From: Acinetobacter piscicola
GTDB lineage: Bacteria; Pseudomonadota; Gammaproteobacteria; Pseudomonadales; Moraxellaceae
Direction: 5' to 3'
Assembly: GCF_002233755.1 (NCBI RefSeq)
Contig: NZ_NIFO01000027.1
Coordinates: forward strand, 1-53,421
DNA: 53,421 nt
The notes under the pieces were generated by a model, which worked only from the letters and a program-made list of their open reading frames with translations, made no database searches and had not been told where the DNA came from. Of the stretch, positions 35,959-47,788 are shown in pieces; the stretch's first letter is position 1, and each line of letters begins with the position of its first letter. A program made the position numbers and the translations under genes.

Positions 35959-37107
35959 GTGCGTTTGAAAATCGCGAAAGAGAGCTTGCTCAATGTTTTA
36001 TCTCATGTCGTTGGAGCAGTTGAGCGTCGCCATACTTTAAATATTCTTTCAAACGTTAAAATTCAAGTTACGAATCAATCGCTTACTATTACTGGTTCGG
36101 ATTTAGAAGTGGAGTTAGTTGCAAGTACAAATTTAGTTGAAGGTGCGTGTTTACAGGCAGGGGAAACGACTGTTCCTGCACGTAAATTGGTTGATATTTG
36201 TAAATCACTACCGACAGCCGCATTGATTGATTTACAAATTACTGAAGATCAACGTTGTATTTTAAAATCTGGAAATAGCCGTTTTGTACTGGGCACCTTA
36301 CCTGCTGAAGATTACCCATTATTGACCAATGAAAATAGTCAGGGTACTCAAGTTCAAGTCACTGAGCGTGAGCTTAAACGTTTATTTGAAAAAACAGCAT
36401 TTGCAATGGCAGTTCAAGATGTACGTTTTTATCTGACAGGAACTTTGTTGGAAATTGATGCTAATCAATTGCGTGCAGTAACAACCGATGGCCACCGTTT
36501 AGCGCTTTGTGAAACTCTAGCGTCTTCAACAACAACACAACCTGTGCAAGCTATTGTTCCACGTAAGGCTGTGGGGGAGTTGCAACGTTTATTAAGCATA
36601 GAAGATGAACAATTAACTTTGCTTATTGGACGTGAATTATTAAATGTTACGATTCAAACGCAAAGTAAAGACAAGGAACAAAGTGATATTACGGTTCGTT
36701 TCACAACGAAACTGATTGACGGTAAATTCCCAGATTATCGCCGTGTAATTCCACGTGGTGGTGATAAAGTGGTAACTATTCCGCATGACGTATTCAAGCA
36801 ATCTTTGCAACGTGTTGCGATTTTAAGTAATGAAAAATTACGCGGAGTTTTCCTTAATTTTAATGCAGATACATTACAATTACGTGCCAATAATCCTGAG
36901 CAAGATGAAGCGATTGAAGATTTAGCGATTCAATATGCAAGTGCACCATTGGAAATGTCTTTCAATGCGCAGTATATTTTGGACGTATTAAGTGTATTGG
37001 ATGGAGATGATATGGCAATGACCATGTCAGAAGCTAACCAGTCTGTATTGGTGCAAGATCCTACGCAACCAAACCAAACCTATGTCGTTATGCCAATGCG
37101 TGTTTAA
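35959..37107 (+). CDS. dnaN: DNA polymerase III beta sliding clamp
   Basis: Ring-shaped processivity clamp of DNA polymerase III. Three repeated clamp domains fill 382 residues: MRLKIAKESLLNVLSHVVGAVE begins domain 1, TEREL..LFEKTAFAMAVQDVRFYL domain 2 and IPHDVFKQSLQRVAILSNEKLRGV domain 3; the C-terminus YVVMPMRV is standard. The start is GTG 35959 with GAGG upstream. It follows dnaA by 111 bp and precedes recF by 26 bp. Confidence 0.99.
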   Translation: MRLKIAKESLLNVLSHVVGAVERRHTLNILSNVKIQVTNQSLTITGSDLEVELVASTNLVEGACLQAGETTVPARKLVDICKSLPTAALIDLQITEDQRCILKSGNSRFVLGTLPAEDYPLLTNENSQGTQVQVTERELKRLFEKTAFAMAVQDVRFYLTGTLLEIDANQLRAVTTDGHRLALCETLASSTTTQPVQAIVPRKAVGELQRLLSIEDEQLTLLIGRELLNVTIQTQSKDKEQSDITVRFTTKLIDGKFPDYRRVIPRGGDKVVTIPHDVFKQSLQRVAILSNEKLRGVFLNFNADTLQLRANNPEQDEAIEDLAIQYASAPLEMSFNAQYILDVLSVLDGDDMAMTMSEANQSVLVQDPTQPNQTYVVMPMRV

Positions 37108-37133
37108 TTGATTGAGTCTTTAAATCTTTTATT

Positions 37134-38216
37134 ATGCATATTACGCGTTTAAACATACAACGTGTTCGAAACTTGAAAACGGTTGCACTCCATGAGTTGC
37201 AGCCGTTTAATGTTTTTTATGGACAAAATGGCTCAGGAAAAACATCAATATTAGAAGCCATTCATTTATTGGCAACAGGGCGTTCTTTTCGCACGCATAT
37301 TCCTAAAAATTACATTCAAAATAATCAAGTGGATGCTATCGTTTTTGCACAATCAATCTCAGAAAAGATTGGTATGCAGAAAATGCAAAGTGGTGAACAG
37401 CTCATTAAAGTGAATGGTGATACTGTTGCAACACAAGGCCAACTGGCAAAAATTTTACCTTTGCAATTAATCGATCCATTAAGTACAGATATTATTGATC
37501 ATGGTGCTAAACCTAGAAGACAATTATTAGATTGGCTCATGTTTCACGTGGAACCGGGCTTTTACCATGCTTGGCAATACTATTCTCGAGCACTTAAACA
37601 ACGAAATAGCCTGCTTAAAACACGGCGTAATTTAAGTTTATCAGAATTAGAACCGTGGAATAAAATGCTCAGTGATTATGGTGAAGTATTACATTCGCAG
37701 CGAGTTGAAATTGTTGAGCAATGGAAGCAATGCCTACAAGAAGACTTAGCGCAACTTTTGCCTGATTTAAGCATTGAGATGGAATACAGTGCAGGGTTCC
37801 ACGTGGAACAAGGTTTGGCTAATGATTTGATTCAATATCATCAAAAAGATGTAGATCGACGTTATACAGAATATGGCCCACACCGTGCAGATATACGTTT
37901 AAAAACCCCGATGGGAGATGCGGATGTTGTGCTTTCCAGAGGGCAGAAAAAGTTATTAATAATGGCTTTAAAACTATCACAAATCGCGATGTTGCACGCC
38001 TGTAATAAGGAAACTGTGGTATTATTAGATGATGTGACAGCAGAATTAGATTTAAGTGCACAGCAACGTTTAATTGAACGATTGAGCCAACTTGGTAGTC
38101 AAGTTTTTATTACCACACTAGACCATGAATCAGTAAAAAAACATTTACATGATTTGTCTATTTCATATCAGTTATTCAATGTAGATCAAGGTCAGGTAAG
38201 TGTCGTTGTGCCATGA
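37134..38216 (+). CDS. recF: DNA replication and repair protein RecF
   Basis: SMC-like ATPase that helps load RecA at gaps. Walker A is [15 protein letters not shown] (about residues 29-43), the signature region [17 protein letters not shown] and Walker [13 protein letters not shown]. 360 residues, normal. It contains two parS sites (37540 and 37795), both read in the same frame so that each encodes Phe-His-Val-Glu. It lies 26 bp after dnaN and 52 bp before gyrB. Confidence 0.99.
   Translation: MHITRLNIQRVRNLKTVALHELQPFNVFYGQNGSGKTSILEAIHLLATGRSFRTHIPKNYIQNNQVDAIVFAQSISEKIGMQKMQSGEQLIKVNGDTVATQGQLAKILPLQLIDPLSTDIIDHGAKPRRQLLDWLMFHVEPGFYHAWQYYSRALKQRNSLLKTRRNLSLSELEPWNKMLSDYGEVLHSQRVEIVEQWKQCLQEDLAQLLPDLSIEMEYSAGFHVEQGLANDLIQYHQKDVDRRYTEYGPHRADIRLKTPMGDADVVLSRGQKKLLIMALKLSQIAMLHACNKETVVLLDDVTAELDLSAQQRLIERLSQLGSQVFITTLDHESVKKHLHDLSISYQLFNVDQGQVSVVVP
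37540..37555. promoter_or_regulatory. parS site in recF (first)
   Basis: TGTTTCACGTGGAACC matches TGTTTCACGTGGAACA at 15 of 16. About 3.1 kb right of oriC. Confidence 0.82.
37795..37810. promoter_or_regulatory. parS site in recF (second)
   Basis: GGTTCCACGTGGAACA contains the perfect palindrome GTTCCACGTGGAAC, the symmetric parS form seen in Pseudomonas relatives. It lies 255 bp from the first recF site. Confidence 0.88.
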
Positions 38217-38259
38217 TTTTAGATTTTAACCAATTTTGGAAAGACCTATTTTTCACTAG

Positions 38260-40737
<2,478 letters not shown>

Positions 40738-40766
40738 TTAGCATTTATTCAATAAATGAATAGGAA

Positions 40767-40795
40767 GGGAAATGCTTAGCGGCATTTCCCTTTTT
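40767..40795 (+). terminator. gyrB terminator
   Basis: GGGAAATGC (40767-40775) / GCATTTCCC (40782-40790) followed by T5. Confidence 0.92.
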
Positions 40796-40835
40796 ATTTG
40801 AATTAAATATTGGTCAGAAGAAAAAATATAGACAT

Positions 40836-40868
40836 AAAAAAAACCAGTTCAATGAACTGGTTTTTTTT
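40836..40868. terminator. Bidirectional terminator of AdeT-like paralog 2
   Basis: AAAACCAGTTCA / TGAACTGGTTTT around a 1-nt centre, A run left and T run right. It ends the minus-strand AdeT-like gene and backs up the gyrB terminator. Confidence 0.88.
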
Positions 40869-40902
40869 AGTATCAACTCATGGATTCAATAAGATTTAAA
40901 TC

Positions 40903-41910
40903 TTATTCACCACCAAGTGAACATTCAAAGTTTGCTTTATCAACAGAACAACGCGCTTTTTTCAAAACAGACATCATTGATGCATCGTAAATACCCATTT
41001 TGGTTAATTCAAGACGACCATCACGCATTAACTTTTGATATTTTAATTTATCATCAGCAGTTAGATTCATCTTGAATTTTGCAGGGATACCCGCTTCAAG
41101 ACGATTAATCATTGCAAAACCTTTTGGTAAGTTTTTGATAAAATAATCACGAGATTTTTGACCAAAACCAGCAGAGAATTTTTCAGGGCGAATGACTAAA
41201 TCTGCAGTAACTTGTAAAACTGGGAAGTTAAACATAGCACCATTGGTACCTAAACCTTTATAGATTTCTAATGGCTTATAAGCATAAGCAGGAGCACCAA
41301 CCATATCGACTTGGCCGTTGTTGAATTTAGCAACAAAGTTAGTCACATCTGAAGGCACAGCTTGAGCACCAACACGTTGTACTAAAATTTTCTGAGCATT
41401 GTCATAACTCAACACAGCGAATTTCTTACCAGCTGCTTTTTCAATCGAGCTAATGCTCTTATCACGAACGAAAATAAAAGCTGAACCTAATGGTGCAATA
41501 CCTGCAACTTCATATTTTTTACCACCAAGGTTTGTGGTCATTTTTGCTGCATTACGAGAATCCAGAGCAAACGTAATCGCTTTTTGAGCAATGGCATTGC
41601 TTGGCACGCCACCAATTGAATCGATTGAGCCTGCGAATTTATTATACTGACGTGCACGCATTGCCGTCATGAATACGCCATCACATTTACCAGCTTTAAA
41701 ATCGTTATCTGCAACAGCTTCGTCTTGTTTTGGTAGCAAAACAACGTCTGTTCCCCAAGATTTAGCTGAAAGCGCCCACTCTTGTGCCATCTGGAATGAT
41801 TCACCTGATTTACCAAGTAAGTCAAATACACAAATATTAATAGCAGCTTGAGTTGTAGCACTTACTCCAAAGATAGAAGTAGCAGCAATAGCGAGTGCAA
41901 TTTTTTTCAT
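40903..41910 (-). CDS. AdeT-like periplasmic solute-binding protein, paralog 2
   Basis: 335 residues from ATG 41910, which has AAGGA 6-7 nt upstream; the frame extends 17 codons further without support. Signal peptide MKKIALAIAATSIFGVSATTQA. The mature protein is closest to paralog 1: ICVFDLLGKSGESFQMAQEW, MTAMRARQYNKFAGSIDSIG, NNGQVDMVGAPAYAYKPLE and the C-terminal ARC...NFECSLGGE are nearly the same. The four Cys are kept. It is monocistronic, flanked by a bidirectional terminator and about 1 kb of non-coding DNA. No permease gene is near, so how it might couple to transport is unknown. Confidence 0.82.
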   Translation of the reverse strand: MKKIALAIAATSIFGVSATTQAAINICVFDLLGKSGESFQMAQEWALSAKSWGTDVVLLPKQDEAVADNDFKAGKCDGVFMTAMRARQYNKFAGSIDSIGGVPSNAIAQKAITFALDSRNAAKMTTNLGGKKYEVAGIAPLGSAFIFVRDKSISSIEKAAGKKFAVLSYDNAQKILVQRVGAQAVPSDVTNFVAKFNNGQVDMVGAPAYAYKPLEIYKGLGTNGAMFNFPVLQVTADLVIRPEKFSAGFGQKSRDYFIKNLPKGFAMINRLEAGIPAKFKMNLTADDKLKYQKLMRDGRLELTKMGIYDASMMSVLKKARCSVDKANFECSLGGE

Positions 41911-42275
41911 TTTTCGTCCTTTTCTATATTGTTTGGCAACAGAAACTTTCCATAAGCGCATATTAATCAGCTTTCTTCAAAAAAAATAGAGTATTTACTC
42001 CAAATATATTTATTTTTTTGAAAAATATTGAGAAATAAGGATTAAATGTAAGCTGAAAAATAGAAATTACATAGAAAAATCAGAATTTTAAACCGAATAT
42101 ATAATACTTTATTAAAAAATGTTTAAATATTGAACAAATATGTAAGTGTATATATTTCCTATTGGCGATGTATTTTTAATCGATATCATTAAATTGATCA
42201 CAATAAAAATAAAACTCACTTTAAAAATAAACTTGAATTTAGCTGATTTATTGATCAAAATGATGTGTGTAACTT

Positions 42276-42449
42276 TGTGGATAAATGAACATTATGGATA
42301 TTCAGAAGCTATTTTTTGTGAAAAAAAGCACTTTTTTACCCTAATATTCAAATGAAAAAGTGAAAAACAATATTTAATTTTCCACTCTGAAAGAGAGCAT
42401 TCATCATTAAACTTATCCACAAAAAACTAGGAGAATTTTTAAATTTAAA
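42276..42449. promoter_or_regulatory. DnaA-box pair with TTTRAATTYAAA palindrome
   Basis: TGTGGATAA at 42276-42284 (minus-orientation box) and TTATCCACA at 42413-42421 (plus) are both perfect; the 12-bp palindrome TTTAAATTTAAA follows at 42438-42449. This repeats the element combination of oriC and of the 11.5-12.0 kb array in miniature. Confidence 0.55.
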
Positions 42450-42779
42450 AAACAAAACCTTAATTTTTGGCATAAATTGCCTAGAAAATGGATTGTGTAG
42501 TTAATTTAATATGTTCCACGCAGCTAATTTTAAATGATAAATAAAAGTTATATATTATTTTTAAATATAAATTACAGTTTGTTAGGGCGTAATTGAGTCG
42601 TTATGTATTGGTTTGAATATCGATTGATAGGATAGAAATAAATGTACTTGAGGTGCTTTGATCAACGGATAAAATGATTTTTTGTCGCTAATTTATTGTT
42701 ATTTAATGCTATTTTGACGCAATAATAGCTATATCAATTATGTAAGGTTTATTAGCAGTGCTTCTGTAAAGGAGCGAAT

Positions 42780-42833
42780 ATGATGTTGATTCAATGCTGT
42801 AATTCTGAAAAATTACTGAAATATTGGTTTTAA
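42780..42833 (+). CDS. Candidate 17-residue micro-ORF
   Basis: ATG 42780 has a strong AAAGGAG 5 nt upstream (42768-42774) and reads 17 codons: MMLIQCCNSEKLLKYWF. TTGACG at 42714-42719 is a good -35, but the -10 is poor. A terminator follows at 42881-42926. No homologue is known to me; it may be a leader-peptide-like or chance frame. Confidence 0.25.
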   Translation: MMLIQCCNSEKLLKYWF

Positions 42834-42880
42834 TTATTGTATTAATTTATTGTTTTAATTGTTATTTTTAAATATAAAGT

Positions 42881-42926
42881 AAAATATAGGTTGAAAATAC
42901 AATAAAGCATTTCCAACCTATATTTT
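42881..42926. terminator. Bidirectional terminator after the ABC-F gene
   Basis: AAAATATAGGTTG (42881-42893) pairs perfectly with CAACCTATATTTT (42914-42926). It lies just after the minus-strand ABC-F stop. Confidence 0.8.
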
Positions 42927-42933
42927 GAATGAT

Positions 42934-44868
42934 TTATTCAAATGAGCTTTCTAATTCCTCAAGCTGCATCATCAATTCAAGCATTTGTTCCTCTATTTGC
43001 TCTAATTTTGCTTTTAGATCAGTTTGTTCATTCATAAGCTTTAGTAAATCATCTTTACGGTTTGCATCATAAAGTGCAGTATCGGCTAACAAATCTTCAA
43101 TTTCGATTAAACGAGGTTGAATTTTATTGATTAGACCTTCATTTTTTTCAATATTTTTACGAATTGGACGGCTTAAATCACGCTGGCGAGCCAATTCTTT
43201 ACGCTGAGCTTCTTTATCCAGTTTGGAAATCGTTGGCTTTACTTCAACTTGTGATTTCACTGGTGCAGCAGGCTTTTGTCCATTTTTAATCATGTCAATA
43301 CGTGCTTGACGTAACCATTCTGCATAAGCTGTTAAGTCACCATCAAATTCACGACTTTGACCGTTATGAACTAAAATGAGCTCATCGCAAACACTGGCGA
43401 TCAATTGACGTTCATGTGAGACCAAAACCACAGCACCTTGGAAATCGGTTAAAGCCATGGTGAGAGCATGACGCATGTCTAAGTCTAAATGGTTGGTTGG
43501 CTCATCGAGAATGAGTACATTAGGACGTTGCCATACAATTAAAGCCAATGCTAAACGTGCACGTTCGCCACCAGAGAAGCTTTCACTTGGTGTATCCATA
43601 CGTTCACCACTGAAGCCAAAACTGCCTAGGAATGAACGTAGGCTAGCTTCACTGATCTTTTTATCTGCGATACGTGCTAACTGTAGCATTGGGCTGGCAT
43701 TTCCATCCAATGCGTCCATTTGATGCTGTGCAAAGTAACCGATGTTTAACAATTCAGAATCTTTGCGCTGACCTTGCAAAAGTTTTAAATCACCGACCAA
43801 TGATTTGATAAGCGTTGATTTACCTGCACCATTCATACCCAATAAGCCAATACGACTATTTGGCGTAATCTGTAAGTTAACATTGGTGACAATCAGCTTT
43901 TCACCATAACCAATATCAGCACTTTCAAGTTCGAGTAATGGTGAACTCATTTTGGTCGGTTCACGGAAACTAAAAGTAAAAGGCGTATCCACATGCGCAG
44001 CAGAGAGTTCCTGCATGCGTTCAAGTTGTTTAATACGACTTTGTGCTTGTTTGGCTTTGGTTGCTTGAGCTTTAAAGCGATCAATATACTTTTGCAAATG
44101 AGCGCGAGTTTCTAATTGTTTTTCATAAGCTTGTTGTTGCTGTGCTAAACGTTCGCTACGGGTACGTTCAAAAGTTGAATAATTACCTGTATACAAAATC
44201 AACTCTTGATTTTCGATATGCAAAATGTGGTCGGTAATCGCATCTAAGAAATCACGGTCATGTGAAATAAGCACCAAAGTACCTTCATAAGCTTTTAACC
44301 AATCTTCTAACCATAAAATGGCATCTAAGTCTAAATGGTTGGTTGGTTCATCAAGAAGTAATAGGTCTGAACGACTCATCAGTGTACGGGCAAGGTTTAA
44401 GCGCATACGCCAACCACCAGAGAAGCTCGATACATCTAATTGCGATTGGTGTTCAAAAAAGCCTAAGCCCGCCATAAGTTGAGATGCTTTTGATGGTGCA
44501 GAATAACCATTAATTTCATCAAAACGACCATATAGATGAGCAAGTTCATCATCATTTAAATTTTCAGGATGATTAAGTTTATTTTGAATTTCCCAAAATT
44601 CTTCATCGCCAGAAAGGACGAAATCAATAGCTTTCATATGCAGCGCTTTAATTTCTTGTGCCATATGCGCAACAGTCCAAACAGCAGGACGTGTTAATGA
44701 ACCACCATCCGACTCCATACCACCAAGCAGCGCAGAAAATAAGGTTGATTTACCTGCACCATTGACGCCAGTTAAACCAATTTTCCAACCTGGATGAAGT
44801 TGCATAGACGCTTTTTGAAATAAAATACGTCCGCCACGGCGAATTGAAAGTTGGTCAAGCTGGATCAT
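42934..44868 (-). CDS. ABC-F family ATPase (YheS-like)
   Basis: 644 residues, two ABC domains in one chain and no membrane segments, so a ribosome-associated ABC-F protein rather than a transporter. Domain 1: Walker A GVNGAGKST, signature SSFSGGWRMRLNLA, Walker B LLLLDEPTNHLDLD. The arginine- and Gln-rich linker follows (about residues 235-310). Domain 2: GMNGAGKST, ESFSGGERARLALA, VLILDEPTNHLDLD. The start MIQLDQLSIRRGGRILFQ resembles YheS. The C-terminus (from about 520) is a Lys/Glu-rich coiled coil. Role in translation is inferred from the family; there is no evidence for antibiotic protection. Confidence 0.93.
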   Translation of the reverse strand: MIQLDQLSIRRGGRILFQKASMQLHPGWKIGLTGVNGAGKSTLFSALLGGMESDGGSLTRPAVWTVAHMAQEIKALHMKAIDFVLSGDEEFWEIQNKLNHPENLNDDELAHLYGRFDEINGYSAPSKASQLMAGLGFFEHQSQLDVSSFSGGWRMRLNLARTLMSRSDLLLLDEPTNHLDLDAILWLEDWLKAYEGTLVLISHDRDFLDAITDHILHIENQELILYTGNYSTFERTRSERLAQQQQAYEKQLETRAHLQKYIDRFKAQATKAKQAQSRIKQLERMQELSAAHVDTPFTFSFREPTKMSSPLLELESADIGYGEKLIVTNVNLQITPNSRIGLLGMNGAGKSTLIKSLVGDLKLLQGQRKDSELLNIGYFAQHQMDALDGNASPMLQLARIADKKISEASLRSFLGSFGFSGERMDTPSESFSGGERARLALALIVWQRPNVLILDEPTNHLDLDMRHALTMALTDFQGAVVLVSHERQLIASVCDELILVHNGQSREFDGDLTAYAEWLRQARIDMIKNGQKPAAPVKSQVEVKPTISKLDKEAQRKELARQRDLSRPIRKNIEKNEGLINKIQPRLIEIEDLLADTALYDANRKDDLLKLMNEQTDLKAKLEQIEEQMLELMMQLEELESSFE

Positions 44869-45127
44869 AGTGAATTAACTATTGAATATTTGGTGGGGTA
44901 TTCTAAAGGAAAAATGGCAGAGTTCAAAAATTCTCAGTTAAAGTAATAGAAGATAAAAATATTTAAGCCTAATGATCATACTCAATTGGGCAAAACCGAT
45001 AACAAATGGGTGATCTTTTTAAGCAAATATAATAGTTGATGACTGTAATAATATGATCTGAATGAAATACTTATTTAAAAAAGCATGAATTTAAAATCTT
45101 ATAGTTATTTGATAAATAAAAAGTAAT
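44869..45127. other. Intergenic region upstream of the ABC-F gene
   Basis: About 260 bp to the tyrS terminator, AT rich, no frame. It must hold the ABC-F promoter on the minus strand. Nothing else was recognised. Confidence 0.3.
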
Positions 45128-45128
45128 A

Positions 45129-45158
45129 AAAAAAGCCATCATTGAAATGGCTTTTTTT
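45129..45158. terminator. tyrS terminator (bidirectional)
   Basis: AAAAAAGCCAT / ATGGCTTTTTT with a 7-nt loop, 17 bp after the tyrS stop on the minus strand. Confidence 0.9.
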
Positions 45159-45174
45159 ATTTTGAAAAAGTGAC

Positions 45175-46389
45175 TTAGTCGGTAAACGTCACTTTAGCAA
45201 TCGCTTTTTTACTGGCTTGAATAATTAAGGTTGTGTTTTCTTTGACCATGAAGCTTGCATCAACGGTTTCCCAATCGACTTTAACGGCTCCACGTGAAAC
45301 AGCATCTTTAGATTGAGCAGAGTTCTTGGTTAAACCTGCTGCACGCAGTATAGACACAATTGAAACTTCACCACCGTATTCACCACGAGAAATCGTTACT
45401 TCTGGTGTATCTTCTGGTAATTCACCTTCAGTGATTAAATTACCCGCGCCTTTGTGTGCATGTTCAGCTGCTTCAGCACCATGGAAACGTTCAACCAATT
45501 CAAGTGCAAGAATTTTCTTAATGTCTTGAGGGTTACGACCTTCAGTCATTTCTTTGAGTAATACAGCAATGTCTTCAAGTGATTTGAAGCTCAATAATTC
45601 GAAATAGCGTTCAATCAAGCTGTCAGGCATAGACAATACTTTTTGGTACATTGCTCCAGGGGCATCGAATACGCCAATATAATTGCCTAAAGACTTAGAC
45701 ATTTTATTGACGCCATCTAAACCTTCAAGAATAGGTACAGTGATACATACTTGTGCTTCTTGGTCATAACGGCCTTGAAGTGTACGACCCATTAATAAAT
45801 TAAAAGTTTGGTCAGTCCCACCAAGTTCTACATCGGCTTCAAGTGCAATCGAGTCATAACCCTGAACCAATGGATATAAAAACTCATGAATCGCAATCGG
45901 TTGGTGATTGTTATAACGCTTAGTAAAGTCATCACGTTCTAACATACGCGCAACAGTTTGCTGCGAAGCCAATTGAATTAAATCAGCTGCTGTTTTTGTT
46001 GCAAACCATTCAGAGTTAAAACGAACTTTAGTTTTATTTGGATCAAGAATTTTAAACACTTGCTCTTGATACGTCTTCGCATTTTCTAAAACTTGCTCAC
46101 GTGATAAAGGTGGGCGAGTAGCACTTTTACCAGTCGGGTCACCAATCATTGCCGTGTAATCACCAATCAAGAACGTCACATCATGACCAAGGTCTTGAAA
46201 GACTTTTAACTTGTTGATTAAGACTGTGTGACCTAAGTGCAAATCTGGTGCAGTTGGGTCAAAGCCTGCTTTAATTTTTAAGGGGCGATTTTCTTTAAGT
46301 TTCTTTAACAGATCCTCTTCAGAAATAATCTCGTGTGTGCCTCGTTGAATGAGGGCAAGTTGTTCTTCCGCGGGCAGGAAATTTGACAT
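45175..46389 (-). CDS. tyrS: Tyrosyl-tRNA synthetase
   Basis: Class I synthetase that charges tRNA-Tyr. The HIGH-type motif is HLGH in [17 protein letters not shown] (about residues 36-52), followed by [13 protein letters not shown]; the tyrosine-binding [12 protein letters not shown] comes later and the KMSKS loop is [16 protein letters not shown]-terminal S4 RNA-binding domain starts near residue 335. ATG 46389 ([10 protein letters not shown]) is preferred over a frame start at 46437; product 404 residues. It is divergent from anmK. The end of the gene holds a degenerate parS-like site at 45287-45302. Confidence 0.98.
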   Translation of the reverse strand: MSNFLPAEEQLALIQRGTHEIISEEDLLKKLKENRPLKIKAGFDPTAPDLHLGHTVLINKLKVFQDLGHDVTFLIGDYTAMIGDPTGKSATRPPLSREQVLENAKTYQEQVFKILDPNKTKVRFNSEWFATKTAADLIQLASQQTVARMLERDDFTKRYNNHQPIAIHEFLYPLVQGYDSIALEADVELGGTDQTFNLLMGRTLQGRYDQEAQVCITVPILEGLDGVNKMSKSLGNYIGVFDAPGAMYQKVLSMPDSLIERYFELLSFKSLEDIAVLLKEMTEGRNPQDIKKILALELVERFHGAEAAEHAHKGAGNLITEGELPEDTPEVTISRGEYGGEVSIVSILRAAGLTKNSAQSKDAVSRGAVKVDWETVDASFMVKENTTLIIQASKKAIAKVTFTD

Positions 46390-46469
46390 CACAAAATCCA
46401 ATACATCAGTTATCTCATTTGTGCGATATACTAACATTTTTTCAGCGAAATGCAGGCGAAGAATATCTC

Positions 46470-47597
46470 ATGACAACAATCTATATTGGCGTAATGACTG
46501 GAACCAGCATGGACGGCGTCGATTTTGTTGCAGCTTCATTTGATCCTTTACATATTCATGCCACTTTGACTGTGCCATTTGATCCCGATTTGCGTGATGA
46601 GTTAATGGCATTGACCCTACCTGATGACAATGAAATTGATCGAATGGGTAAAGCAGATGTATCGCTTGCAATGATGATTGGGCATGGGATTAATCAAATG
46701 ATTCAAGAGAATCATTTAGATCGCAGTCAAATTAAAGCCATAGGTTCACATGGGCAAACCATTCGTCACCGTCCTGAACATGGTTTTACTTTACAAATTG
46801 GCGATCCCAATATTATTACTGAGATTACTCAAATTCCTGTCATTTCAGATTTTCGTCGTCGAGATATGGCGGCAGGTGGGCAGGGAGCACCCTTGGTTCC
46901 AGCTTTTCATCAAGCGCTTTTCCAACATCCAACCATTCACCGTGTGATTCTCAATTTAGGTGGTATCGCTAATGTGAGTATGTTGCCAGCGGGAAATTCT
47001 CAAGCTGTTTATGGCTTTGATACAGGCCCAGCCAATATTTTAATGGATGCATGGTGTCAACGTTATACAGGACAGCCTTATGATGAAAATGGCAACTGGG
47101 CAGCTTATGGACAGCCGATTCGTTCATTGTTAGAACGCTTGCAAGCCCATGAATATTTTTCTAAAGAACCGCCTAAAAGTACAGGTCGTGAAGACTTTAA
47201 TTTGGAATGGTTAGATGAACAAGTTGCAGACTGGCGCAATGATCTTGAATACGATGAATTAGAAGATACCCCTGAAAATATTCAAGCAACTTTAATGAAG
47301 TTGACAACACGTGCGATTAAAAAAGCCATTTATCGTTCACCTTTAGATACTGGTGAGGTCTATGTCTGCGGTGGTGGTGCTTATAATTCACATTTACTTG
47401 AACAATTACGTTGGCGTTTACGTAAGCATCATTGGTCAGTACAAACAACTTCTGCATTAGGTTTAGCACCTACTTGGGTGGAGGCGACAGCTTTTGCTTG
47501 GTTGGCAATGCGTTTTGATCAAAAACTGAGTGGCAATTTACCTGCAGTAACTGGTGCAACTGGCGATCGAATTTTGGGAACAATTACTGTCGTTTAG
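46470..47597 (+). CDS. anmK: Anhydro-N-acetylmuramic acid kinase
   Basis: Murein-recycling kinase that turns anhydro-MurNAc into MurNAc-6-phosphate. The ATP-binding start is IYIGVMTGTSMDGVDFVA (residues 4-21); other signatures are IGSHGQTIRHRPEHGFTLQIGD, VISDFRRRDMAAGGQGAPLVPAFH, ILNLGGIANVS, GFDTGPANILMDAW and VCGGGAYN. The frame extends to 46383 across the tyrS start, but ATG 46470 (MTTIYIG) matches the family and gives 375 residues. It is divergent from tyrS. Related to mpl (14706) and the lytic transglycosylase (10207) in muropeptide turnover. Confidence 0.97.
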   Translation: MTTIYIGVMTGTSMDGVDFVAASFDPLHIHATLTVPFDPDLRDELMALTLPDDNEIDRMGKADVSLAMMIGHGINQMIQENHLDRSQIKAIGSHGQTIRHRPEHGFTLQIGDPNIITEITQIPVISDFRRRDMAAGGQGAPLVPAFHQALFQHPTIHRVILNLGGIANVSMLPAGNSQAVYGFDTGPANILMDAWCQRYTGQPYDENGNWAAYGQPIRSLLERLQAHEYFSKEPPKSTGREDFNLEWLDEQVADWRNDLEYDELEDTPENIQATLMKLTTRAIKKAIYRSPLDTGEVYVCGGGAYNSHLLEQLRWRLRKHHWSVQTTSALGLAPTWVEATAFAWLAMRFDQKLSGNLPAVTGATGDRILGTITVV

Positions 47598-47788
47598 TTG
47601 TTGTTAATATATCCAGAGTTTTTGCTTTTAAGCAGAGACTATATTTTCAATATTATAATGGGTCGAATGGTTTTTCTATAATATTCGACCCTAAATCCCT
47701 ATGAAATGACCCGATCTGCTGTTCATAAATAGATATGAAACTTACAAAATAAATAAAAATTTCATTGAAATCATCCATTGAGAAAATA

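Larger units (their letters stand above)
41911..42933. other. 1-kb non-coding AT-rich region
   Basis: No credible gene of normal size. It contains two perfect DnaA boxes (42276-42284 minus, 42413-42421 plus), one exact TTTRAATTYAAA palindrome (42438-42449), a half parS-like TGTTCCACG near 42511, a possible 17-codon frame at 42780 and a terminator hairpin at 42881. The minus-strand promoter of the AdeT-like gene should lie near 41930-42000; it was not resolved. Confidence 0.5.

Noticed and set aside
42146..42355. 69-codon frame in the 1-kb gap
   Set aside because: No ribosome binding site, and the composition (Ile, Lys, Leu) simply mirrors AT-rich DNA; it also covers a DnaA box.
42511..42522. 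Half parS site TGTTCCACG in the 1-kb gap
   Set aside because: Only one arm is present, so ParB binding is unlikely.
45287..45302. parS-like site in tyrS (minus strand TGTTTCACGTGGAGCC)
   Set aside because: Two mismatches in one arm break the palindrome. It may be a weak or decayed site, so it was not listed with the four good ones.
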